Assembly: GCA_050297535.1 (NCBI GenBank)
Contig: JBNKSV010000039.1
Span: 1 to 21,587, forward strand
DNA: 21,587 bases
Direction of reading: 5' to 3'
From: JAAGZL01 sp050297535
GTDB taxonomy: Bacteria; Pseudomonadota; Gammaproteobacteria; Chromatiales; Chromatiaceae
Positions 14,964 through 21,587 of the stretch are shown here, piece by piece (the first letter of the stretch is position 1; each line of letters begins with the position of its first letter). The translations under genes were made by a program, and so were the position numbers. The notes below the pieces were generated by a model. The model was given only the letters and a program-made list of their open reading frames with translations, was not told the DNA's origin and did not search any database.

Positions 14964-14976
14964 GCGGCTTGGCCGC
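14964..14976. repeat. Small intergenic hairpin
   Basis: GCGGC, TTG, GCCGC forms a perfect 5-bp stem with a 3-base loop about 110 bases after the FhlB-like gene. No T run follows, so it is weak as a terminator. The remainder of the 14854-15007 gap is AT-rich and featureless to me. Confidence 0.35.
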
Positions 14977-15007
14977 GTAATTTAGAAATGATCGCTTAAA
15001 TCTACGA

Positions 15008-15039
15008 CTGGATACCGCGATCAAGTCGCGGTATGACGG
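15008..15039. repeat. Dispersed palindromic repeat (CTGGAT...ATGACGG type)
   Basis: ATACCGCGA (15012-15020) and TCGCGGTAT (15026-15034) form a perfect 9-bp stem with a TCAAG loop, framed by CTGG and GACGG. From memory, elements of the pattern TGGATnCCGCG...CGCGGnATGACGG are widespread in proteobacterial intergenic DNA. This recollection was not checked. It lies between convergent genes and could terminate transcription from either side. Confidence 0.6.
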
Positions 15040-15075
15040 AAATTTATAAGGGAGTGTAATTTGCGAGTTGTAGTT

Positions 15076-15834
15076 TTAGGCGGTGTTTCTTCTGGAAAAT
15101 CCAATCAGGCCGACACAGCCGCTTATGAATAACCATACCGCCGCAGGCACCGGAACTACAGCAGTGGCGGTTTCTGATGACAGATATACCCAGGCCTCAT
15201 CCCCAGCGTGATTTGCCAGGGCACCACCCTGCCCGCCGGTTTCGGAGTAGAGATAGATGAAAGGATCATCGCCATATTGGGAACCGGCAAACAGGATATC
15301 CGGTATGTACATGAGAAGGTCGGAAGAACCGCTACCTGGTCCTCCCAACAATGCGGCATCAAGCTTTATCCATGAATCTTCCCCCGCATCCAAGTCGTAT
15401 ATCAGCTCTGCCGCTCCGGCAAAGTTATATCCGGTCAGGTTGCCTACATTCGATATATATATCTCGATAGTATCCAGGGACAACAGGGAGTTCTTATTGC
15501 CAGGCTCGTTCATATCAAAGGCAAATTCGCGGTATAGGGTTCCACCGATATTCACCAGCTGCACCGTTGACCTATGAATGGCGTCATGCCGATTACCGGT
15601 TCCAAACTCGATGGTTCCTTCCGTGTTGTAGCCGTTATCTGCAAAGGTAAGGAAATCCACCGCTGCGCCACTGCCAAAACCGACCACAGAGCTGTTAAAG
15701 AACAGGGCGCCATTGATGCTACCAGATGAGGTGCTTGAGGTAGATAAATCCAATGTGGCAGCCTGTAAGGATGTGGCCATAATCAGCATCAGAGCAATTA
15801 GCGCCAACTGGCGTTTTAATGATTTCCTGAGCAT
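15076..15834 (-). CDS. PEP-CTERM-type sorting domain protein
   Basis: This is an exported surface or matrix protein of unknown function. From ATG 15832-15834 it has 252 residues. An N-terminal signal peptide (MLRKSLKRQLALIALMLIM, cleavage near SLQA-A) is followed by a Ser/Gly-rich, beta-strand-rich body. The C-terminus VVPVPAAVWLFISGCVGLIG then FSRRNTA is the short proline motif, hydrophobic helix and basic tail recognised by exosortase. VPVPA replaces the strict PEP, as in many gammaproteobacterial members. The body is rich in short Gly-Ser stretches, has no Cys, and resembles no enzyme I know. The frame is open upstream to 15924, but the longer N-terminus would bury the signal peptide. No exosortase gene is in the window. 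Confidence 0.85.
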   Translation of the reverse strand: MLRKSLKRQLALIALMLIMATSLQAATLDLSTSSTSSGSINGALFFNSSVVGFGSGAAVDFLTFADNGYNTEGTIEFGTGNRHDAIHRSTVQLVNIGGTLYREFAFDMNEPGNKNSLLSLDTIEIYISNVGNLTGYNFAGAAELIYDLDAGEDSWIKLDAALLGGPGSGSSDLLMYIPDILFAGSQYGDDPFIYLYSETGGQGGALANHAGDEAWVYLSSETATAVVPVPAAVWLFISGCVGLIGFSRRNTA

Positions 15835-16013
15835 ATCTACTGAACCCGATAAAAGTGATTTAGATACAAACTGCCTATATTGGAAATGAATATAGGCTTG
15901 CTGCGTGGTATCCGCATTACCCAAACAGGCTATTTTTTATGATATTTGTCAGTTTTTAGCCCAGTAATCAGGAGATCTTAAGTATTTTATTTCCTTAACG
16001 GTAATAACCTCTG

Positions 16014-17147
16014 TCATTTGCCCAATCTGAATATTAGCTCTATCTCATCATCTTTCTGAATTAGATTCCTTCTGAAGATTGCAAGTGACACCATATCCTC
16101 TGGCGCTGCATCCAGCAGCAGCAACTTCAGATCCACCACATCTTTGACCGGTTGGCCGTTGATGCTGCGTATCAGGTCGCCCTTCTCCACACCGGCATCC
16201 TTCGCCGCCCCGTCCGGCACCAGATCACCGACCTCTACTCCATCATCGGTATCTTCCAGATGCAGGCCTAACCGACCTGGTTCCGGTACTTTCTCATCGG
16301 AACCGTACACCAAGAAATCCGCCACATCCGGTTCAAATTTAAAGTCACCGTTCGGGACGATAATGGCCCGCTCTCCTACCACTCTCCTACTAACCCGCTG
16401 CGGGATGCCTGATCCGAATATCAAGTGTCCAGCTCCTGCCAACACTACCAGTTGCCTCTCTGGATTAACCTGGAGATATTGCGCCGCCCTCGCCGCCATG
16501 GTCTCGTCCCAGAGCAGTTGTACCTGAAAAAATCCCTCAAAGCCCCGTTCACCTTTATGGGCATGCTTTTCGTATATATCTTTTAGACGCTCTCTATACT
16601 CACGATCAGATTCGTCTATATCGCTTGGTATCTTTTTTTTGTCATCAGCAGACAACCCAGCAAATCCTTTCTCTGAGACCTGGGCGACAATCTCTTTGGG
16701 AGCATTCAGGGCCACCACTGGAATCTGATGCTCCTGCGCATAAGATAGGATGGGACGATAGAGTCGGTAATCATATCTCCAGCGTTCCATCCATTCACTT
16801 TGACGAATAAGTTCTTTCTCATCCAATTCGCCACTGATATAGCGATCCAACACATGCTGAAAGGGTTGCTGGAACTGCTCCATGCCGATAGCGATGTTTG
16901 GATTCTGCGCATACAACCGCTGAATAATCTCTAATTGGATCAGATGATCGGCATATCTATCATGGGTCTCTCCCACATATATCACCCGGGCGGATGCAAC
17001 CTTGGAGACAACGTCTGCTAATTCCATTCTATTCCTCAAATCCAATGCTGTACGCTTCCCAGTATCCGTGTCGGACTGTGCATTTGCGGCACACGGACAC
17101 ATCATTAATATTAACGTAACAATCTTATATGCTTGCCGGTAGTTCAT
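16014..17147 (-). CDS. ChaN-family putative heme-binding protein with C-terminal PDZ domain
   Basis: ChaN-family proteins (Cofac_haem_bdg) are exported proteins, of which Campylobacter ChaN binds heme; roles in iron supply are suggested. The 377-residue protein has a signal peptide (about 1-23, ending CAANA-Q). Its core carries the hallmark VIYVGETHDRYADHLIQLEI (55-74), GMEQF (88-92), VVALNAP (144-150) and LAGAGHLIFGSGIP (236-249). From about 290 a PDZ domain follows: GRLGLHLE, PDGAAKDAGVEKGDLIRSIN, GQPVKDVVDL. PDZ fusions suggest peptide binding or a link to periplasmic quality control. There is no convincing lipobox, so it is probably soluble and periplasmic. It is divergent from the M1-type peptidase with a 98-base gap. 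Heme binding here is inferred from the family only. Confidence 0.88.
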   Translation of the reverse strand: MNYRQAYKIVTLILMMCPCAANAQSDTDTGKRTALDLRNRMELADVVSKVASARVIYVGETHDRYADHLIQLEIIQRLYAQNPNIAIGMEQFQQPFQHVLDRYISGELDEKELIRQSEWMERWRYDYRLYRPILSYAQEHQIPVVALNAPKEIVAQVSEKGFAGLSADDKKKIPSDIDESDREYRERLKDIYEKHAHKGERGFEGFFQVQLLWDETMAARAAQYLQVNPERQLVVLAGAGHLIFGSGIPQRVSRRVVGERAIIVPNGDFKFEPDVADFLVYGSDEKVPEPGRLGLHLEDTDDGVEVGDLVPDGAAKDAGVEKGDLIRSINGQPVKDVVDLKLLLLDAAPEDMVSLAIFRRNLIQKDDEIELIFRLGK

Positions 17148-17245
17148 AACAGCACGTCATTGGTAATTGATTATTTGGTTATCCTCAAAGTAGTATAGGA
17201 TACGACTATCGGTTGATCATTTAGCTTTGACAATAGGGCGCATGC

Positions 17246-19360
17246 TTGAATATGGATTGGTTTATACGGATTAGATGGTGTTCTCTTTTATCCCTTCTTA
17301 TATGTCATACAGCAGCAGCTGCGCCCCCAGTACATCACGAACTGCATGTTACCCTGACGCCTGATTCCGGCTACCTTGAGGCAACGGATCAGATAACCCT
17401 GCAGGAGGACATGGATGATGTCTCCTTTGTCTTACATGCGGGACTAGATCTACACCTGATCACACCAGGGACGAGGGTGGTCCAGGTTAAAAAGATCGAC
17501 TCTCTGATTCCACTCAAGCAGTACCAGATAACACTTCCATCTGGACAAACCAGATTGGAGATAAAATACTCCGGCACGATACAACAAAGTCTCAAATATA
17601 GCTCCCATGACTATAGTGGGGGCCAGGAAAGTACCGCAGGAATAATATCCGCACAGGGAGTATTTCTAAGCCTCTCCAGTTTCTGGTTTCCGGTCTTCGA
17701 TAACAGGACCGTAACCTTCGTATTGCATACAACTTTACCTGAGGGATGGACCAGTATCAGTCAGGGCCAGAGCATTGGCGAAAACGTTTGGCAGCAACCT
17801 GATCCGCAAGACGATATCTATCTGATCGCAGGCAAGTACCATATCTACAGACGCACTAATGACATTGCCGAGGCACAGGTATATCTACTGCAACCGGACC
17901 AGGTATTGGCGGAACGCTATCTAAAGGCAACTGAAGATTATCTGAAGTTATTCAGCAAGCTGTTGGGACCATACCCCTACCCCAAATTCGCTCTGGTGGA
18001 GAACATCTGGGAGAGCGGTTATGGCATGCCCTCCTTCACCCTATTGGGATCAAAGGTTATCCGGCTGCCATTCATTCTCAACAGTTCTTATCCCCATGAG
18101 ATACTGCATAACTGGTGGGGCAATGGGGTTTTTGTCGACTATAGCAAAGGCAACTGGAGTGAGGGCATATCCACTTATCTTGCAGATCACCTGATCAAAG
18201 AGCAGGAGGACCAAGGCTCTCTATACAGACGTGATGCCCTGCAAAGCTACACCAACTACGTCACAGAGAACGAGGAGTATGCCCTCAAGGATTTCCGTGG
18301 TCATCACGGTCAGGTCAGCCAGGCCATAGGTTATGGCAAGGGCATGATGTTCATGCACATGCTAAGGATGTACCTGGGAGATGAAACCTTCCTAAAAGGT
18401 TTAAGGCTCTTCTACAAGGACAATCTATTCAAGACAGCGTCGTACGCTGAACTGCAGCAGGCCATGCAACAGGTTGCACGGAAAAGTCTTGCGCAGGAAT
18501 TTCAACAGTGGACCGGACGGACCGGAGCGCCAGCACTGGAATTAACCGATATAATAACCAAGGAACACTATTGGGGCTATCAACTGAGTTTTACCCTGCG
18601 CCAAACCCAGAAAGAGGAACCGTTCCGACTAATGGTGCCGGTATATATTCATACAAAAGATGAGCCAGAGGCCATACAAAAGACGGTCGCTGTTTTCAAT
18701 CGTGAGACCAGAACCACCATAACCCTGAAGGAACGCCCACTCTCCATCAGCGTTGACCCATTGTTCGATCTGTTCCGCCATCTTGATCCCAGCGAAATAC
18801 CTAGTTCTCTGGGGCAACTGTTCGGTGCTGAGAAGACGCTGATCATCCTGCCATCGCAGGCCAATGCCGCATTCAGAACCGCATACGAACAAGCCGCCAA
18901 CAGTTGGAAACTACATTCACAAAATATCCGTATCCTATGGGACGATGAGGTCAAGGAGATACCACCTGACCAAGCGGCATGGCTATTTGGCAAAGAGAAT
19001 CTTCTGGTCGGCAAATTTCTTTTGGATGCGGACCAGCAGCCCATGTCCTTGCAAGATCAAACCCTGCAAATCGACAACAGGGAAATCGCCCTTGCCGAAA
19101 ACAGCTTTGTACTCACAAATCACAAGACAACCACCATAGGATGGCTACACAGCCACTCCATAGCAGCCCTACCTGGACTGATGAGAAAGATTCCACACTA
19201 CGGAAAATACAGTTATCTGGCGTTTACGGGTGACAACCCGGATAACATTCTCAAAGGACTCTGGCCCCTGAACAGATCCAGCCTAAACATACGATTGGTA
19301 GGAGATACACCAGGACAAAACATCCCGGAACACAGGCCTCTTAGCGATCTTGTCAAATAA
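17246..19360 (+). CDS. Exported M1-type (gluzincin) metallopeptidase, atypical
   Basis: This is a zinc metallopeptidase of the M1 type with a signal peptide (about 1-26, ending TAAAA-P), thus periplasmic or secreted. The 704-residue protein has an N-terminal beta domain (28-205) and a catalytic domain with HEILHNWWGN (His284, Glu285, His288). Glu306 in NWSEG is the third zinc ligand and Tyr363 in IGYGKGMM the catalytic Tyr. Two things differ from classical aminopeptidase N. The GAMEN exopeptidase motif is replaced by GYGMPSF (258-264), and 17 rather than 18 residues separate His288 from Glu306. A C-terminal part (about 530-700) is unfamiliar. The TTG at 17246 is preferred because AGGG lies seven bases upstream; ATG 17252 is the alternative. 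Substrate unknown. Confidence 0.87.
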   Translation: MNMDWFIRIRWCSLLSLLICHTAAAAPPVHHELHVTLTPDSGYLEATDQITLQEDMDDVSFVLHAGLDLHLITPGTRVVQVKKIDSLIPLKQYQITLPSGQTRLEIKYSGTIQQSLKYSSHDYSGGQESTAGIISAQGVFLSLSSFWFPVFDNRTVTFVLHTTLPEGWTSISQGQSIGENVWQQPDPQDDIYLIAGKYHIYRRTNDIAEAQVYLLQPDQVLAERYLKATEDYLKLFSKLLGPYPYPKFALVENIWESGYGMPSFTLLGSKVIRLPFILNSSYPHEILHNWWGNGVFVDYSKGNWSEGISTYLADHLIKEQEDQGSLYRRDALQSYTNYVTENEEYALKDFRGHHGQVSQAIGYGKGMMFMHMLRMYLGDETFLKGLRLFYKDNLFKTASYAELQQAMQQVARKSLAQEFQQWTGRTGAPALELTDIITKEHYWGYQLSFTLRQTQKEEPFRLMVPVYIHTKDEPEAIQKTVAVFNRETRTTITLKERPLSISVDPLFDLFRHLDPSEIPSSLGQLFGAEKTLIILPSQANAAFRTAYEQAANSWKLHSQNIRILWDDEVKEIPPDQAAWLFGKENLLVGKFLLDADQQPMSLQDQTLQIDNREIALAENSFVLTNHKTTTIGWLHSHSIAALPGLMRKIPHYGKYSYLAFTGDNPDNILKGLWPLNRSSLNIRLVGDTPGQNIPEHRPLSDLVK

Positions 19361-19389
19361 GGGGTAACCATTGTTGTCCTGCTTATTCA

Positions 19390-19424
19390 CTCTTCCCGTT
19401 GAGGAGAGGATTGGGGTGAGGGGA
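19390..19424. repeat. Fragment of a dispersed intergenic repeat
   Basis: CTCTTCCCGTTGAGGAGAG followed by GATTGGGGTGAGGGG resembles one half of the CCCTCTCCC...GGGAGAGGG...TGGGGTGAGGG repeat common in proteobacterial intergenic DNA (recollection, unchecked). Here the stem is imperfect and the left half of the full element is missing. It lies in the 213-base gap between the convergent M1 peptidase and cytochrome c4 genes. The rest of that gap holds only a small palindrome at 19533-19544. Confidence 0.45.
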
Positions 19425-19573
19425 TATTCAAGAGATAACTCAGTTATTAATATCCCTCCATCTTGTCCATATACCCAATGGGGAGACAAGCAGTTAATGC
19501 AACGACTGTGAGCGATAACATTTTGAGCAACAGTCTGTTCAGACAGACGGAACATTGCGCACCGACAACCAGA

Positions 19574-20287
19574 TCATTCAAAATCCGGATTCTTCCAATC
19601 TACCGATGGGGCAAGTCTGTCTTTAGACACGGGGATACGCGATACATAGTTGACGATCTTAGCTATATCCTCTTCTGAAAGAGCTTTAACGATCGCCACC
19701 ATAGCAGGATTTACGTTACGACGTCTGCCTTCAAGTATCCACTTGATCTGGCGTATCATGTAGTTGTAATGCTGCCCCTGGATCCTTGGGAATAGCTGTT
19801 CGGCATTCCCCTCGCCATTTTCGCCATGACATGCCAAGCAATTCTCTTTAAATAATTTTTTACCACTCTCAAATTCTGAGCTGCCTTCCTCCCAGGCGCC
19901 TTTTCCATTATCCGGGTTCATCTTCAACTGCTCGATATAGGCGGCAACGTCGGCAACCGACTGTTCATCACCTATGGATTCCGGCAAAGAGAAAGGATAC
20001 ATGGTTGGGTTGTCACGATTCTTGGCCCGTATATCCGCCAGCTGCTTAATCAAAACAGCGCGATATTGTCCGGCCAACTGGGGAAATTCCCCCTCTTTGA
20101 CCCCCCAACCTTCCGGCAAATGACAGGCAGAGCAGATCTCGTACACATCGAGACCATTTTCCAGATTTGGTTCCAGAGTCATAGCCAGATCCAGGTCTCC
20201 AGCACTGCTTAAACTGGCCAGGCCGAATGCACTAATAGCCAATACCATAGCCACAACCCTGGTCTTAACTATTCCAAATCTTGCCAT
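19574..20287 (-). CDS. Diheme cytochrome c4
   Basis: Cytochrome c4 is a periplasmic two-heme electron carrier that feeds terminal oxidases. From ATG 20285-20287 the protein has 237 residues and a signal peptide (1-29, ending LSSA-G). Two CXXCH heme sites are visible: CSACH at 52-56 and CLACH at 150-154. Candidate distal Met ligands are Met97 (NPTMYPF) and Met196 (NPAMVAI). The two halves each have the class I fold signature (FPQLAGQYRAVLIKQL and FPRIQGQHYNYMIRQI), giving the internal duplication typical of c4. The frame opens at 20308, but GGAG lies seven bases before ATG 20287, which also gives a better signal peptide. It is monocistronic as far as seen. A diheme sulfide dehydrogenase subunit is a less likely alternative. 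Confidence 0.9.
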   Translation of the reverse strand: MARFGIVKTRVVAMVLAISAFGLASLSSAGDLDLAMTLEPNLENGLDVYEICSACHLPEGWGVKEGEFPQLAGQYRAVLIKQLADIRAKNRDNPTMYPFSLPESIGDEQSVADVAAYIEQLKMNPDNGKGAWEEGSSEFESGKKLFKENCLACHGENGEGNAEQLFPRIQGQHYNYMIRQIKWILEGRRRNVNPAMVAIVKALSEEDIAKIVNYVSRIPVSKDRLAPSVDWKNPDFE

Positions 20288-20334
20288 CATGTGTCTCCAG
20301 ATACGCAAACCAAGATGCGTTATTATTCTAAGGA

Positions 20335-20462
20335 ACCTCTGACTTATTAGGTCTTTGACATACCCGCCCAGGCGAAAATCCTTTAAATCACAAATAGATA
20401 GATTAACTGCGTCGTAGCCTACGGCGATCCCTACTTCTCGGGATGACTAATTAATCAGAGGT
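20335..20462. mobile_element. MITE-like element with imperfect inverted ends
   Basis: The 16-base ends ACCTCTGACTTATTAG (20335-20350) and the reverse complement of 20447-20462 (ACCTCTGATTAATTAG) match at 14 of 16 positions. The 128-base interior encodes nothing. It contains small hairpins such as CGTCGTA-GCC-TACGGCG near 20410-20426 and ATCCC...GGGAT near 20428-20445. This fits a non-autonomous transposable element. I see no clear target duplication, and no transposase is present. It lies in the 264-base gap between galU and cytochrome c4 and is upstream of the latter. Confidence 0.55.
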
Positions 20463-20551
20463 CTCCCAAGCGATAATCATCTCTTCCGATATAAGTCATA
20501 ATTACTGTATAACCTGTGTCTCTTACAGGCATCACAGTTTATAGCGGCACA

Positions 20552-21427
20552 TTATCGCTGAAATTTAGCTCCTAGCCAGGCGCTAAACTCTGCCCCCAGA
20601 TGGTGATGGTTAATGGCGTAATCGACTGTGGCCTGAAGATACCCAAGTTTACTGCCACAGTCGTACCTCTTGCCCTCAAATTCATAGGCCATTACATCCT
20701 GCTCTTCGATCAGACGTGCGATCGCATCGGTAAGCTGGATTTCACCGCCGGCGCCACGCCCAATCTGCTGCAGATGGGAAAATATCTCCGGACGCAATAT
20801 ATAGCGTCCGACCACGGCGCGGTTGGATGGCGCCTTATCAGGGGCGGGTTTTTCCACGATCCCCTTCATCCTGACCACCTTGCCATCACCTTCGGGATCT
20901 ACAATGCCATAACTGTTGGTGTCTTCCGGCGGTATCAACTCGGTACCGATAATACTTCTCTCATATTTAGAATATACGTCCACCATCTGTTTGAGTACGC
21001 CACGCTCCCCATCGTCTACCAGGTCATCCGCCAAAACTACCGCGAACGGCTCATTCCCTACCACCGGACGTGCGCAAAGAACGGCATGACCAAGACCCAT
21101 GGGCATGGCTTGGCGGATAAATATACAACTGACATGGGACGGAACAATGTTGCGCACCACCTCCAGCATCTTCTCCTTACCACGCTGTTCCAGTTCCATC
21201 TCCAGTTCATATGCGGTATCAAAATGGTTTGAGATAGAGGTCTTGTTCCGGCCGGTGATGAATATCATATCCTCGATACCTGCAGCCACGGCCTCTTCCA
21301 CCGCGTATTGGATAAGTGGCTTATCCACAACTGGCAACATCTCTTTAGGGCTGGCCTTGGTTGCGGGAAGAAATCTTGTACCCAAGCCGGCCACGGGGAA
21401 GACCGCCTTTCGAACCATGCTTAGCAT
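20552..21427 (-). CDS. galU: UTP-glucose-1-phosphate uridylyltransferase GalU
   Basis: GalU makes UDP-glucose from UTP and glucose-1-phosphate in the cytoplasm, for lipopolysaccharide, exopolysaccharide and trehalose-type pathways. The 291-residue protein begins with the nucleotide-binding signature FPVAGLGTRFLPATKASPKE (10-29). It continues with MLPVVDKPLIQYAVEEA, QAMPMGLGHAVLCA, FAVVLADDLVDD (the metal-site Asp region), GIVEKPAP, and GGEIQLTDAI, all standard for GalU. Length is normal. The ATG at 21425-21427 has GGAG six bases upstream on the minus strand, so MLSMVRK is preferred over the internal ATG three codons later. The direct neighbours do not form an obvious sugar operon. Confidence 0.97.
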   Translation of the reverse strand: MLSMVRKAVFPVAGLGTRFLPATKASPKEMLPVVDKPLIQYAVEEAVAAGIEDMIFITGRNKTSISNHFDTAYELEMELEQRGKEKMLEVVRNIVPSHVSCIFIRQAMPMGLGHAVLCARPVVGNEPFAVVLADDLVDDGERGVLKQMVDVYSKYERSIIGTELIPPEDTNSYGIVDPEGDGKVVRMKGIVEKPAPDKAPSNRAVVGRYILRPEIFSHLQQIGRGAGGEIQLTDAIARLIEEQDVMAYEFEGKRYDCGSKLGYLQATVDYAINHHHLGAEFSAWLGAKFQR

Positions 21428-21587
21428 ATGAAACTCCTGAAGTTATTATCTACACACATTTATTTTGGATTGCTGAATACCGATTTTACAGCACATAGAT
21501 GGAATATTCAGTCGTATATTGGAGGACCTGCATTAACCATGGTTCCCTAATTATCTTGTTGTGTCAGACGTCCATACATAGCAAGCC
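21428..21587. other. Leader region of galU; no gene recognised
   Basis: This right-edge stretch contains the galU ribosome binding site (GGAG, complement at 21434-21437) and an AT-rich segment where its promoter should lie. I could not place a convincing -35/-10 pair. A minus-strand frame open to the edge (21547-21585, ending MYGRLTQQDN) might be the C-terminus of an upstream gene, but is too short to identify. Confidence 0.4.

Noticed and set aside
17227..17232. Perfect TTGACA as a -35 box for the M1 peptidase
   Set aside because: It is only 14 bases before the start codon, so a matching -10 would fall inside the gene.
19533..19546. CTGTTCAGACAG palindrome as a LexA box
   Set aside because: The CTGT and ACAG halves are only 4 bases apart instead of 8, and it lies between two convergent genes.
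21547..21585. Minus-strand 12-codon tail ending MYGRLTQQDN at the right edge
   Set aside because: Possibly the C-terminus of a gene upstream of galU, but too short to support a call.

Overview
The window looks like chromosomal DNA of a free-living gammaproteobacterium, most like the Chromatiales or Thiotrichales sulfur-oxidiser side of the class. This placement is inferred from gene content and order, not from a tree. The evidence is the block hrcA-grpE-dnaK-dnaJ-dapB beside nadK-recN-fur-bamE, a full AmmeMemoRadiSam gene set, a PEP-CTERM-type surface protein and a diheme cytochrome c4. Base composition is moderate and fairly even. I see no phage, integrase, transposase, CRISPR array, tRNA or rRNA. 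No gene-free stretch exceeds about 270 bases.

Region 1 (1-5444, minus strand) is the heat-shock operon, transcribed hrcA, grpE, dnaK, dnaJ, then the start of dapB, which runs off the left edge. Two strong sigma-32-type promoters are readable, one before grpE and one before dnaK. Each has its -35 box inside the last codons of the gene upstream. A sigma-70-type promoter precedes hrcA. No CIRCE operator is visible although HrcA is present. Region 2 (5549-9372) holds nadK and recN in one plus-strand unit, fur converging on recN, and bamE divergent from fur. Fur most likely starts at a TTG with a strong ribosome binding site. BamE is a lipoprotein with a long acidic tail carrying a duplicated DKGFF motif.

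Region 3 (9384-12197) is a compound palindromic repeat followed by the three AmmeMemoRadiSam genes. The radical SAM gene is divergent from the MEMO1-like and AMMECR1-like genes, which overlap each other. The complex is conserved but its chemistry is not established. A membrane protein with a GYF_2-like N-terminus and pentapeptide repeats converges on it with an 11-base overlap. Region 4 (13209-14853) is an orphan pair of a FliK-like and an FhlB (FlhB C-terminal domain)-like gene overlapping by ATGA, with no other flagellar genes nearby and a possible FliA-type promoter upstream.

Region 5 (15008-21587) holds envelope and metabolic genes: a PEP-CTERM-type exported protein, a ChaN-family protein with a PDZ domain divergent from an unusual M1-type metallopeptidase, cytochrome c4 and galU. 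Between them lie dispersed intergenic elements: REP-like hairpins with a TGTAG head, two other palindromic repeats, and a roughly 130-base element with inverted ends that resembles a MITE.

Most of the window is core housekeeping. The least understood parts are the AmmeMemoRadiSam locus, the orphan FliK/FhlB pair, the BamE tail, the GAMEN-less M1 protein and the repeat families.
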